From: Nemertoderma westbladi
Taxonomy: Eukaryota; Xenacoelomorpha; Nemertodermatida; Nemertodermatidae
Assembly: GCA_032718475.1 (NCBI GenBank)
Contig: JAUCBJ010004125.1
Coordinates: forward strand, 1-33,133
DNA: 33,133 nt
Reading direction: 5' to 3'
Under the pieces are notes generated by a model. The model saw nothing but the letters and a program-made list of their open reading frames with translations. It was not told the DNA's origin and made no database searches. A program made the position numbers and the translations under genes. Shown in pieces: positions 20,117 through 30,181 of the stretch; position 1 is the stretch's first letter, and each line of letters starts with the position of its first letter.

Positions 20117-21811
20117 TCCCCTCCCTAAACGAACCACGCCAAGAAACTGGGGCACTGGAAGATGCACCAAGAATGACTTGCATATCAACTCAGCAGACTG
20201 CCTCCCATCTAATGTAAAACACATTCGTCTAAGCAGACATCGCAATCACAATTACTGCGCTGTGTGAAATGGTATCCTTATCCGCAACCTGAGAAACGGC
20301 CCAAAAGAGCAGTTTATTCTGCGGAGGGGTCTTTCTGTATTAGATAAATAAAATAAAGAACACTAATTATTAATACCTAATTCAGTATATAATTAATTAA
20401 TGACTTAGCCTAATACAAACATCGGAGCAACCAATATAATGTACATGTACAAGCCTCCTATTAAAATTGGTGAAATGTTCCAATTACGTCTACCCAACAG
20501 CCGGTGGTACCCGGTGTCCCAGTCGAAATTGCCCCCCTGTAGAATACAGGGAATATAGGAATACAGGGAATGTAGGACACCGGCTGGCACCCTGGTTCAG
20601 TTTTCTGGTCTTGTTAGTTTAATTGGCACCTGTTGTAAACGTCCCAGATATCTAAAATTTACTAAACCGACTGCAATGTAATATATTGCATAATTTAGCT
20701 TAGCCTGTGAGTTGATGACGGTATATCAAGCAACGATGCGATACGGGAATATAAGTGATCTACTGCTTGACATTACATGTACTGACATGCTATGGTTTCT
20801 TAGAAAAACCAATTATTATCGTTTCAGTAAAAAAAAAAGCAGTTTCGAAAACCTGCAGCAGTTTATGTCTCATAATTCTTGCTTCAAAATATTGTAAAGT
20901 GCGGGGCGCGGGACGAGATCAACGCATTGCGTAAAGTTAGTAGTGGGCAAGCTTATTTTTGGTGATGTTCCTAGATAATTAGGGAAAATAAAATAGCCTT
21001 TCGTAAGCTGGTAGGTTTCATCAATGAAACAGTGGAGCTGTTTCAGTGAGACATGTAAAGACATGTAAAGTGTGGGACAATTAAATGTAATGTGTGGGAC
21101 ACGTGCTATTTTATCATTTATTTATAAACACATTAAATCGATCATTAAATTCCATTATTCGGACTAAATCAGTGATAATTATAAACCTTACAGTGAGATC
21201 GGTACATAAATTTGAACTTAAAGATGAATAACAATACAACTAACCCTAACCAAAATACTAAACCTAACCTACCTAGTTGGCTACTGCGTAAATGTATGTC
21301 AATTAAGTGTAAAAATAATTTAGAGCATACAATTCCACTTATGGTACTACAGTGCACACAGAAGAGCATGCATGCACACCGATAACAAATTTGTATGTAT
21401 CATTTGTTTGTAGCCTTTAGCCGAGACCTACAGCTTGGCTCCTACTTGCTGTAATATTTTACCTCCAGGCAGTTCAATATTATTTTAAGCATTATGTAAA
21501 ATTACCATTCAAGTGCGCTATAATGTAATAAGCTTAGATTTCCAGATTAGACCTAGAACTGTAGTGCACCCATAAAACCGGTAATAAAAAGTAGCGTACC
21601 ATGTACGGTCTACTGTAGGCCGTGGCATATGGGAATGAGCTTGCAGTAAGCTCCAGCCAGGAAGGGGTTAATGCCAGGCAGGCCTACAAATATTAATCGT
21701 TGTATGACAATCTTATAAAGATAGGCATAGGAATAAAAAATTTTGAGGATATTTACTGAATTATATGTGATCTTCATGCATTTTTTCATAGTCTTAATAT
21801 CACAGATTGAT

Positions 21812-24642
21812 GAGATGGAGGCTGTAGGGCGGGTTCCTAGGATGGGGGCTGTAGGGCGGGATCTATGGTTCCGAGAATGGAGGCTGTAGGGTGGGATCCA
21901 TGGTTCCGAGGATGGAGGCTGTAGGGTGGGATCCATGGTTCCTAGGATGGGGGCTGTAGGGCGGGATCCATGGTTCCTAGGATGGGGGCTGTAGGGCGGG
22001 ATCCATGGTTCCGAGAATGGAGGCTGTAGGGTGGGATCCATGGTTCCGAGGATGGAGGCTGGTAGGGCGGGATCCGCGGATGGAGGCCTCTATGGCGGGA
22101 TCCATGGTTCCGAAGATGGAGGCTGTAGGGCGGGATCCATGGTTCCGACAATGGAGGCTGTAGGGTGTGATCCATGGTTCCGAGGATGGAGGCTGTAGGC
22201 CGGGATCCATGGTTCCGAGGATGGAGGCTGTAGTGCGTGATCCATGGTTCCGCGCATGGAGGCTGTAGGGCGGGATCCATGGTTCCGAGGATGGAGGCTG
22301 GTAGGGCGGGATCGGTGGATCCGAGGATGGAGGCTGTAGGGCGGGATCCGTGGTTCCGAGAATGGAGACTGTAGGGCGGGATCCATGGTTCCGCGGATGG
22401 AGGCTGTATGGTGGGATCCATGGTTCCGAGAATGGAGGCTGGTACGGCGGGATACATGGTTCCGAGAATGGAGGCTGTAATGCGGGATTCATGGTTCCGA
22501 GAATGGAGGCTGTAGGGCGGGATCCATGGTTCCGAGAATGGAGGCTGTAATGCGGGATCCACGGTTCAGAGAATGGAGGCTGGTAGGGCGGGATCCATGG
22601 TTCCGAGGATGGAGGCTGTAGGGTGGGATCCATGGTTCCGAGGATGGAGGCTGTAGGGCGGGATCCATGGTTCCGAGAATGGAGGCTATATGGTGGGATC
22701 CATGGTTCCGAGGATGGAGGCTGTAGGGCGGGATCCATGGTTCCGAGGATGGAGACTGTAGGGCGGGATCCATGATTCCGAGGATTGAGGCTGGTAGGGC
22801 GGGATCCATGGTTCCGAGAATGGAGGCTATAGGGTGGGATCCATGGTTCCGAGGATGGAGGCTGTAGGGCGGGATCCATGGTTCCGAGAATGGAGGCTAT
22901 ATGGTGGGATCCATGGTTCCGAGGATGGAGGCTGTAGGGCGGGATCCATGGTTCCGAGGATGGAGACTGTAGGGCGGGATCCATGATTCCGAGGATTGAG
23001 GCTGGTAGGGTGGGATCCATGGTTCCGCGGATGGAGGCTGTAGGGCGGGATCCATGGTTCCGAGAATGGAGGCTGGTAGGGCGGGATCCATGGTTCCGAG
23101 GATGGAGACTGTAGGGCGGGATCCATGGTTCCGAGAATGGAGGCTATAGGGTGGGATCCATGGTTCCGAGGATGGAGGCTGTAGGGCGGGATCCATGGTT
23201 CCGAGAATGGAGGCTGGTAGGGCGGGATCCAACGTTCCGAGGATGGAGGCTGTAGGGCGGGATCCATGGTTCCGAGAATGGAGGCTGTAATGCGGGATCC
23301 ATGGTTCCGAGAATGGAGGCTGTAGGGTGTGATCCATGGTTCCGAGGATGGAGGCTGTAGTGCGTGATCCATGGTTCCGCGCATGGAGGCTGTAGGGCGG
23401 GATCCATGGTTCCGAGAATGGAGGCTGTAGTGCGTGATCCATGGTTCCGCGCATGGAGGCTGTAGGGCGGGATCCATGGTTCTGAGGATGGAGGCTGGTA
23501 GGGCGGGATCGGTGGAGCCGAGGATGGAGGCTGTAGGGCGGGATCCGTGGTTCCGAGAATGGAGACTGTAAGGCGGGATCCATGGTTCCGCGGATGGAGG
23601 CTGTATGGCGGGATCAATGGTTCCGAAGATGGAGGCTGTAGGGCGGGATCCATGGTTCCGAGAATGGAGGCTGTAGTGCGTGATCCATGGTTCCGCGCAT
23701 GGAGGCTGTAGGGTGGGATCCATGGTTCCGAGAATGGAGGCTGGTAGGGCGGGATCCATGGTTCCGAGGATGGAGGCTGTAGGGCGGGATCCATGGTTCC
23801 GAGAATGGAGGCTATAGGGTGGGATCCATGGTTCCAAGGATGGAGGCTGTAGGGCGGGATCCATGGTTCCGAGAATGGAGGCTGTAGGGCGGGATCCATG
23901 GTTCCGAGAATGGAGGCTGTAGGGCGGGATCCATGGTTCCGAGGATGGAGGCTATAGGGCGGGATCCATGGTTCCGATAATCGAGGCTGTAGGACGGGAT
24001 CCATGGTTCCGAGGATGGAGGCTGTGGGGCGGGATCCATGGTTCCGAGAATGGAGGCTATAGGGCGGGATCCATGGTTCCGAGAATGGAGGCTGTAGGGC
24101 GGGATCCATGGTTCCGAGAATGGAGACTGTAGGGCAGGATCCATGGTTCCGAGAATGGAGGCTGTAGGGCGGGATCCATGGTTCCGAGAATGGAGGCTGT
24201 AGGGCGGGATCCATGGTTCCGAGAGTGGAGGCTGTTGGGCGGGATCCATGGTTACGAGAATGGAGGCTGTAGGGCGGGATCCATGGTTCCGAGAATGGAG
24301 GCTGTAGGGCGGGATCCATGGTTCCGAGAATGGAGACTGTAGGGCGGGATCCATGATTCCGAGGATTGAGGCTGGTAGGGTGGGATCCATGGTTCCGCGG
24401 ATGGAGGCTGTAGGGTGGGATCCATGGTTCCGAGAATGGAGGCTGTAGGGCGGGATCCATGGTTCCGAGAATGGAGGCTGTAGGGCGGAATCCATGGTTC
24501 CGAGAATGGAGGCTGTAGGGCGGGATCCATGGTTCCGAGAATGGAGGCTGGTAGGGTGGGATCCATGGTTCCGAGAATGGAGGCTGTAGTGCGGGATCCA
24601 TGGTTCCGAGGATGGAGGCTGTAGGGCGGGATCCATGGTTCT
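21812..24642. repeat. 35-bp minisatellite array, about 80 units
   Basis: Roughly 80 head-to-tail units of 35 bp (some 36 bp with an extra G in CTGGTAGGG) fill 2.8 kb. Each unit carries GGATCCATGG followed by TTCCGAGAATGGAGGC, with variants such as CCGCGCATGG and CCGCGGATGG. The minus strand has no stop in any frame of the consensus unit, so frames of up to 485 codons arise. Because 35 is not a multiple of three, every such frame reads the same 35-residue Pro-rich cycle over three DNA units. These are not genes. Repeated variant blocks show that the array grew by multi-unit duplication. Confidence 0.95.
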
Positions 24643-25849
24643 TGATTACATCAAACTGTATTAACTAGAATTTAATCAGCTTTTATATAGACTGTTAACA
24701 GATATGACATCTTCATTATTAGTTGACAGGTTACAGATAGTAAAGGAAACCAAGTGGCAACATTTTTCGCAAATATATATGCACTATGCCAAGTGCTGCG
24801 CGAAGACCCCATTCCCCATTTCGAGTATAACGTGATATTACTAGAGAAGAGAAAAACACGTACGTGATTAGGACAATTCTCACCACTGACTATAATATAC
24901 ATGTAAGTTTTTTGCTGCTACAGTAGAAGTATAATAATTATTAAATAATCGTTTTAAAAGGTTTCTCATTGCATCCTGAGATAAATTTACATATTCTTCG
25001 ATGTTGTTTCAATTAAATGTTTGGTTATCAATCCACGCCCTACAGCACGTACGTCGGAAAACAAATTAAGCAGTAGAAATCAGGGGTATCGACTAGAAAC
25101 TTCGCACTATAATATTATTCTTTGCTATTAAAGAGATAAGCGCTAAACGAGTTCAAGCAATAACTGTCGGTTACTCTCTGCCTAGATTGAAACCGGGAGA
25201 GATTGGCAACATTTTATATATTACTACTACTTAGTAGTTTCATTCTAAACCCATTTAAATCTATTTTATTTATCAATCATTTAATTTCAACACAATAACA
25301 ATTACGGTAAATATTGCATTGTTCGTGGAAACCTGAATTAATAATAAATTAGTGCAGACATTCATTGCGCGAGTGGGGAGTGGATTAAATATTAATTGAA
25401 TCTAATTTTTTGAACGAGCCATTTATCAATTTAATGATGAAAGCTCTGACACCCTAAGTCTACTAACAGCAGGCCCTAGGCCTTGAGGTATTGTTCGTTA
25501 GTCTATTGGTGTACAGTATGATGCTTCCCTGACTGTTGTTGGTGTGATTAGGTGTTTGTTAATTCGGCTTTCCGTTTATGTATTACAATTTTAAGGTTGT
25601 TATTGTATTAATGGTAAACTTTGACGCGAAGATTTGATTGGCTGCTGAATAAAAGGCGGTATACAAGACTAACTATTGAACATGAGTGTGTGTACTTTAT
25701 GGCACCAGTACCGCAATACTAACCAATGGGCGCAAACTGTTGTCAGCGGGTAGTTTACCTGTCAGGTACCGGTAAACAATGTGAACATTGCTACTTCTTT
25801 GTGATATTATTTATGATACTGTATGTATAGGCCCTATAATTTATTATGC
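24643..25849. other. AT-rich intergenic DNA, no gene seen
   Basis: Neither strand shows a frame with family resemblance, and I see no tRNA or strong repeat structure. Confidence 0.5.
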
Positions 25850-26340
25850 GGCACATAATTAAATTATTTTGGCACATAATTTATTATTTCTGGCACAATA
25901 ATGAACAATTCTGACACGTAATATTTTTCACGAGCTTTGGTAGGCTATTCATCTGTAAGTGTCTCATAATTTAATGTCCATATGAACCTAATGTTGGTTA
26001 TTATGTAATATTATAATAAGGCAACCCTGTCAAACTACACAGTTGAACCACGATAATAATTATCCGTGATAATAATACTGTAATAACAATAAACAATTAT
26101 TGTTTATTGTCAATCGTTTGTTTTAAACAGCATAATTCAATTATGTGCCAGTTAAATTTAAAAAAAAACATTTCGTTTTGAAATGTATAGGCTATAGACA
26201 ATTTTTAATAGATGTATAGACAATTTTTCTTTAAAATTATTCCACTTTAATTAAAACTTACAATTTGTGCAATGTTCTTAAAAAAGCGCCACTTTAATTT
26301 ATAATTGTGCCATTTTCCTTGAAAAATGTGCCAAGATTAT
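25850..26340. mobile_element. Small foldback element with GGCACATAAT motifs
   Basis: GGCACATAATT-like words occur in forward orientation at 25850, 25871, 25892 and about 25912. Their reverse complements occur at 26139-26149 and in weaker form to about 26335. A perfect palindrome with 12-bp arms around one T lies at 26086-26110, almost exactly at the centre. The symmetry suggests a degenerate MITE or foldback element. The limits are approximate. Confidence 0.4.
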
Positions 26341-26778
26341 TGCATTTCCTATGCAAAAATTACTAATATTAATTATAGGTAGTAGAGTAGACAGTACTAA
26401 ACTGTTTCGTATAAATATTTTATTGAAGCGTAAATTTAGTCAAACCACCTTACGACCTGGCCAACTGGCTGCTGAGTCAAACCTGGCCAACTTTGTTAGG
26501 CAATTGATATTATATAATTTGCCACACTGTATAAAATAGAGTTAAAACATTGTTTACTGTATTACATATTATTTTTACTGTTCTCAAGCTCTTTAAAAAA
26601 ATTATTAATAAAATTAATAAACCCTTTATGTTATAATACATTATTTACTATTTATTATTATATCCTACTGTAAACTATAAGAACGATAGGTCAACTTTGT
26701 AATAAACTAATTTATTTTTTCCACTGATGGATATACGACAGTCGTCCATGTTTCTTAGGTGATAAATCGCGACCCTGC

Positions 26779-27072
26779 ATGTCATATCAAATAAAACCCC
26801 GACTTAATTCTTCGAAATCCACTCAAGAAGAGTTGGAACGATATTCGATGCATAATATAGTCGAAAGTTCGACATCAGATGGAATCCGTGACAATCTAGA
26901 GGATAAACCGAACGTAGAAGATAAGTTCCGGCAAGTGGCCGGGCACTTAGGGACAATTCGACACGGATCGAAAGCTACGTTATACAAACGGATCGGAGAC
27001 ACGAGTCAGTGTCCCGAAGTGTCGGCCTATCAGCTAATACAGCGGGACGCAATCCGACCATTCACACCAACA
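26779..27072 (+). CDS. Inositol-trisphosphate 3-kinase, N-lobe exon
   Basis: This exon encodes the ATP-binding N-lobe of an IP3 3-kinase, which phosphorylates inositol 1,4,5-trisphosphate to the 1,3,4,5-tetrakisphosphate and so ends IP3 calcium signalling. About 50 Ser/Asp/Glu-rich residues are followed by R-Q-V-A-G-H-L-G near 51-58, matching the conserved Q-L-A-G-H-x-G. A Lys at 70 in L-Y-K-R matches the ATP-phosphate Lys, and R-P-F-T-P-T at 93-98 matches R-P-F-V-P-A. The exon ends at 27072 with donor GTAACG; past it homology stops and a TAG-closed tail follows. The start is uncertain: TTTCTTAG at 26751-26758 is a good acceptor, the frame is open from 26728, and the regulatory N-terminus typical of the family may lie further upstream. 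Confidence 0.75.
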
Positions 27073-28623
27073 GTAACGTGGAGTTGTAACTTATAGCCAA
27101 TCATAGTAAAGTGTGCGTTACACACCTTGATTTACGAAATTTAATTCCGCAATTTTCGAAACATTAAGTCGTGGGAGAACAAAAATATTAAATAATAAAT
27201 TTAATTACTTAGTCTTAACAAAGAAACAGTACAGAGTAGAAATAAAGCATGAATATCGTTTGATATCAGATACCAAGTAACAACAACTTCATAAATTTCA
27301 TTAAGTTACTGGTTACTTTCAACGAGTTTGATCGAGAAGCATAAGGTCCGAAAATTTACATGATAATAATATGTAAAGGCTTTTAGAAAGAACTACTTCA
27401 GTCAAAATGTTTCACTTTCTATTATGCTTTCTAACTGTTATTAAATTATTGAAATAAAATATTTTTCGTTTGGGGGCGGGGGTCGAGCTTGCGTGACACT
27501 TTGTGACAGAGGGGGGGGGGGGGGGGGGGGGGGTCAAAAAACTGGAAAATTTGCGTGACATACTTTATGAGCGCCCCCTTTGGGCTTTAATTCACCTAAT
27601 AGTCACCCACAATACTTAATGTTATTCAAATTGTTTTATTTTCAAGTCGGCGTGAAATACACCGTGAAATAAAGTAAACTCAATTGTGGGCTATAGGGTA
27701 TTATATATCACGGCGTGAAATAAGAATATTCTTTCAGTATACTGTAAGTAAGGCAAACAGAAAATCAGTCACCACAGATGCATACATCACAATATACATG
27801 ATGGTTGTGACCGATGTCACTCTTATGTCGCTTCCTACACCTACTAGGCCTATTTATACAGCATGTAGGCTGCAGCAGCACACGCACAAATTAATAATAA
27901 AATAATGAAAATAAAACGACATATATATATTTGATATAAATAAAGTTCCTGTATTTCACTTCCATTCTCTCGTTTCATATTTCACTCACTCGCTCACTCG
28001 CGTTAGTTGAAAAATTCCCACTTAAACCGGCGTGAAATACAGTGCTACTTTATTTAAATCGAATATAGTTATTATCGAATAGACATGTACAACTGCAGTC
28101 TCGATAATTTCGTACAATATTTTTAATGTAGTTAAAGAATGTTTCAATGATTGCAGAATGAAATTATGTCGTGCAAAATACCAAAAAATGTGTCGTTCAT
28201 CCAAATGATTAACTGGTTAATTCATAGATAATTTCATATTATAGATGCACTTTTCTCGAGAATAGATTTTCTGTAAAAATAGTCAAGGAACACCTTCAGA
28301 CAAGGAATTATCAAAATTATAGTAAAGTAAATATATTTAATGTCTCAGAATTATCGGCTAAAAGTATTTAAGACGTGGTAACGGCATTTAGTTGAAAACA
28401 TTGTTTAAATTAAAATTTGTTTTATATAAAATAAACAAAAAAACCGCCATCGATTGACAAAAAAGTCACTGGATTTAAAAAATTTATAATTTTCAAAGAA
28501 AATCCAGAACTTAAGCCATGGCTAAAAGGCTAAAAAAGTAATAAGTGTTTATGAAAAGGATTTCGTATGTTAGAATACAACCCAGCCATCAATGCTAAGT
28601 CCATAAGTTGCAACTCCACTAAG
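27073..28623 (+). other. Intron of the IP3 3-kinase gene
   Basis: The inferred phase-0 intron of 1551 bp runs from GTAACG to CCACTAAG. It contains a G23 run at 27511-27533 and recurrent CGGCGTGAAATA words at about 27649, 27713 and 28030, with an inverse at about 27950. Its polypyrimidine tract is weak. Joining the flanking exons gives an alignment to human IP3 3-kinases without a gap at the junction, which is the main evidence for both splice sites. Confidence 0.65.
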
Positions 28624-29328
28624 TTTTATAGAACGCTTTATATTGACGACAAATATTACATAGAGATAGAAAACCTAGCGAGAGAATTCGAGAACCCTTC
28701 GATAATGGACATAAAACTGGGATGTAGAACCTTCAGGGAATCCGACGTGCTGCGCACAACGCCTGTCAATAACCTCTACAACAAAATGGTGGTTATAGAA
28801 CCGCAATCACCGACACCTCAGGAACGACTCTGTCAAAAAATCAGTCAAATTCGATATAAAACTTTCGTAGATCGATTTACAACATCAAACGATTTTGGAT
28901 TTCGAATAGAGGGAATTCACATACCAGATAGCCCAACATTCATGCCATACTGCAAACGGATTGTAACGAAATCTCAAGTTAAATATATTCTAGAAATTTT
29001 CTTTAACAGGAACGATAAAAAACTTATTAAACTCTTCCATAGCAAGTTGAATTTACTTCGGCGGTGTTTCGAAACTTCGGAATACTTTAGGAGCCACGAT
29101 GCCGTCGGTTCCTCACTTCTACTACTGCACGACCGGGTTGGGAACGCCGGCGTCTGGATTATTGACTTCGCGAAAAACACGCCGGCGGCCTCGGGTCAAA
29201 GAATACGTCACAGGGGTGTCTGGCGACTCGGTAACAACGAAGACGGCGCCCTATTTGGTATAGATAATCTCATTGAATTTCTTGAACCTAGTAATTATGT
29301 GAATGGAGTTACATTGTCAACGGGATGA
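28624..29328 (+). CDS. Inositol-trisphosphate 3-kinase, catalytic last exon
   Basis: The final exon gives 234 residues and a TGA stop. It starts F-Y-R-T after the acceptor CTAAG at 28619-28623. The family signature P-x-x-x-D-x-K-x-G appears as P-S-I-M-D-I-K-L-G. Then come Y-N-K-M (compare Y-K-K-M), the IP3-binding helices, G-F-R-I-E-G-I, G-S-S-L-L, the metal-binding Asp in I-I-D-F-A-K-N and E-D-G-A-L-F-G-I-D-N-L-I. G-F-R-I-E-G-I and the helical insert point to IP3 3-kinases rather than IPMK or IP6K. Oddities: the usual D-F-G-K-T is D-F-A-K-N. An ATG at 28567 is in phase but has a TGA just upstream and would lack the N-lobe, so I treat it as intronic. The frame is intact and probably functional. 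Confidence 0.85.
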   Translation, partial: FYRTLYIDDKYYIEIENLAREFENPSIMDIKLGCRTFRESDVLRTTPVNNLYNKMVVIEPQSPTPQERLCQKISQIRYKTFVDRFTTSNDFGFRIEGIHIPDSPTFMPYCKRIVTKSQVKYILEIFFNRNDKKLIKLFHSKLNLLRRCFETSEYFRSHDAVGSSLLLLHDRVGNAGVWIIDFAKNTPAASGQRIRHRGVWRLGNNEDGALFGIDNLIEFLEPSNYVNGVTLSTG

Positions 29329-29495
29329 GATAAAGTAATGCATAAAAGAAATCTACCTACTGTAAATTTATCTAATTTATAAGTGTAAAGGTGCGATAAC
29401 AAAATCTCCAATATTAAAACTAAGAAATATCTTATTAAAATTAATTTCACCAAATGAATCAAACCCTACTTCTTCACTGTGGAATGTCCGACTGT

Positions 29496-29515
29496 GGGGG
29501 GTGGGGAGGGGACGG
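29496..29515 (+). promoter_or_regulatory. Putative G-quadruplex downstream of the kinase
   Basis: Four G-runs (six, four, four and three G) are separated by one- or two-base loops, a textbook intramolecular G-quadruplex pattern. It lies about 170 bases after the kinase stop, probably in the 3' UTR or just past it. Confidence 0.45.
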
Positions 29516-29519
29516 GCTG

Positions 29520-30060
29520 TCTAGGTGACGGCTGTTTAACAAAAAGTTATCGTTTGTCAAACAAATCAATTTTTCTCACGTTTTTAGGTCCGGTGTTATG
29601 AATGTTACTGCTACTGGTAATATTGTCATTACTTCACTTGGATTAATAATAATTTTTCATAAAAGATTATGAAACTATACATTTGCACTTCTTAAAAACC
29701 GGTAAGACTATTATGTGAAGAATACAAATATCAGATTCTGAAATTATGACGGTGTTTAAGTTTGTCCAGCTGGATAATTTGGAGCGACAAAATACTGTTA
29801 TACCTTAACCTAGTTTTTAAAAAACGGGATCCCGAAATATAAATTGTTAAGTAAATTTCTTGAATACCAGTTGAACCAGAAGATAAATCTATTGATCATA
29901 TCGAATTGCCGGATTACTGGATGTCAGTTTAACCAGACGGTAATCAACTATAAATTAATTTTAATATAATTTTATCCTCTAATATTTCAACAGTCTGAAA
30001 TAAAGTGATATAATCTAACGCAGCAATATATACTGAAAACTTCAAGAACATTTTTTCCAC
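29520..30060. other. Intergenic DNA between convergent kinase and PUS3 genes
   Basis: The two genes point towards each other, so this space should contain both 3' ends. No coding segment is visible. Confidence 0.45.
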
Positions 30061-30062
30061 AA

Positions 30063-30147
30063 TTGCAATCCCGATCCCGAAAATCGGGATCCCGAAAGTG
30101 ATAATCCCGGTCCCGATCCCGGAAATCCCGAAAAGTCTGATCCCGTT
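30063..30147 (+). repeat. GATCCCG-type short degenerate repeat
   Basis: Words of the form AATCCCG, GATCCCG and GGTCCCG recur about ten times, some forming CGGGATCCCG palindromes. A lone relative lies at about 29825. It sits just beyond the PUS3 stop codon. Confidence 0.6.
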
Positions 30148-30181
30148 TAAACACTATTATACACGACGCAATGAAACCGAA

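Larger units (their letters stand above)
18889..21811. other. AT-rich intergenic DNA with hairpin and C25 run
   Basis: No gene is recognised in 2.9 kb. Notable structures are a long hairpin at 19761-19827, a C25 run at 20092-20116 and two 17-bp tandem units near 20532-20565 flanked by short inverted CCGGTGTCC/GGACACCGG. Confidence 0.5.

Noticed and set aside
21610-24636. Several long Pro-rich open frames on the minus strand, up to 485 codons
   Set aside because: All are readings of the 35-bp minisatellite. The same 35-residue cycle appears in each frame because the unit has no minus-strand stop and is not a multiple of three.
21812-24642. A regular 35-bp repeat suggested a CRISPR array
   Set aside because: Units are directly head to tail with no unique spacers, and the genome is animal.
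28567-28623. ATG at 28567 as the start of the kinase
   Set aside because: It would omit the ATP-binding lobe, has an in-frame TGA 12 bases upstream, and its first 19 residues do not align to the family, whereas the exon at 26779-27072 supplies the missing part.
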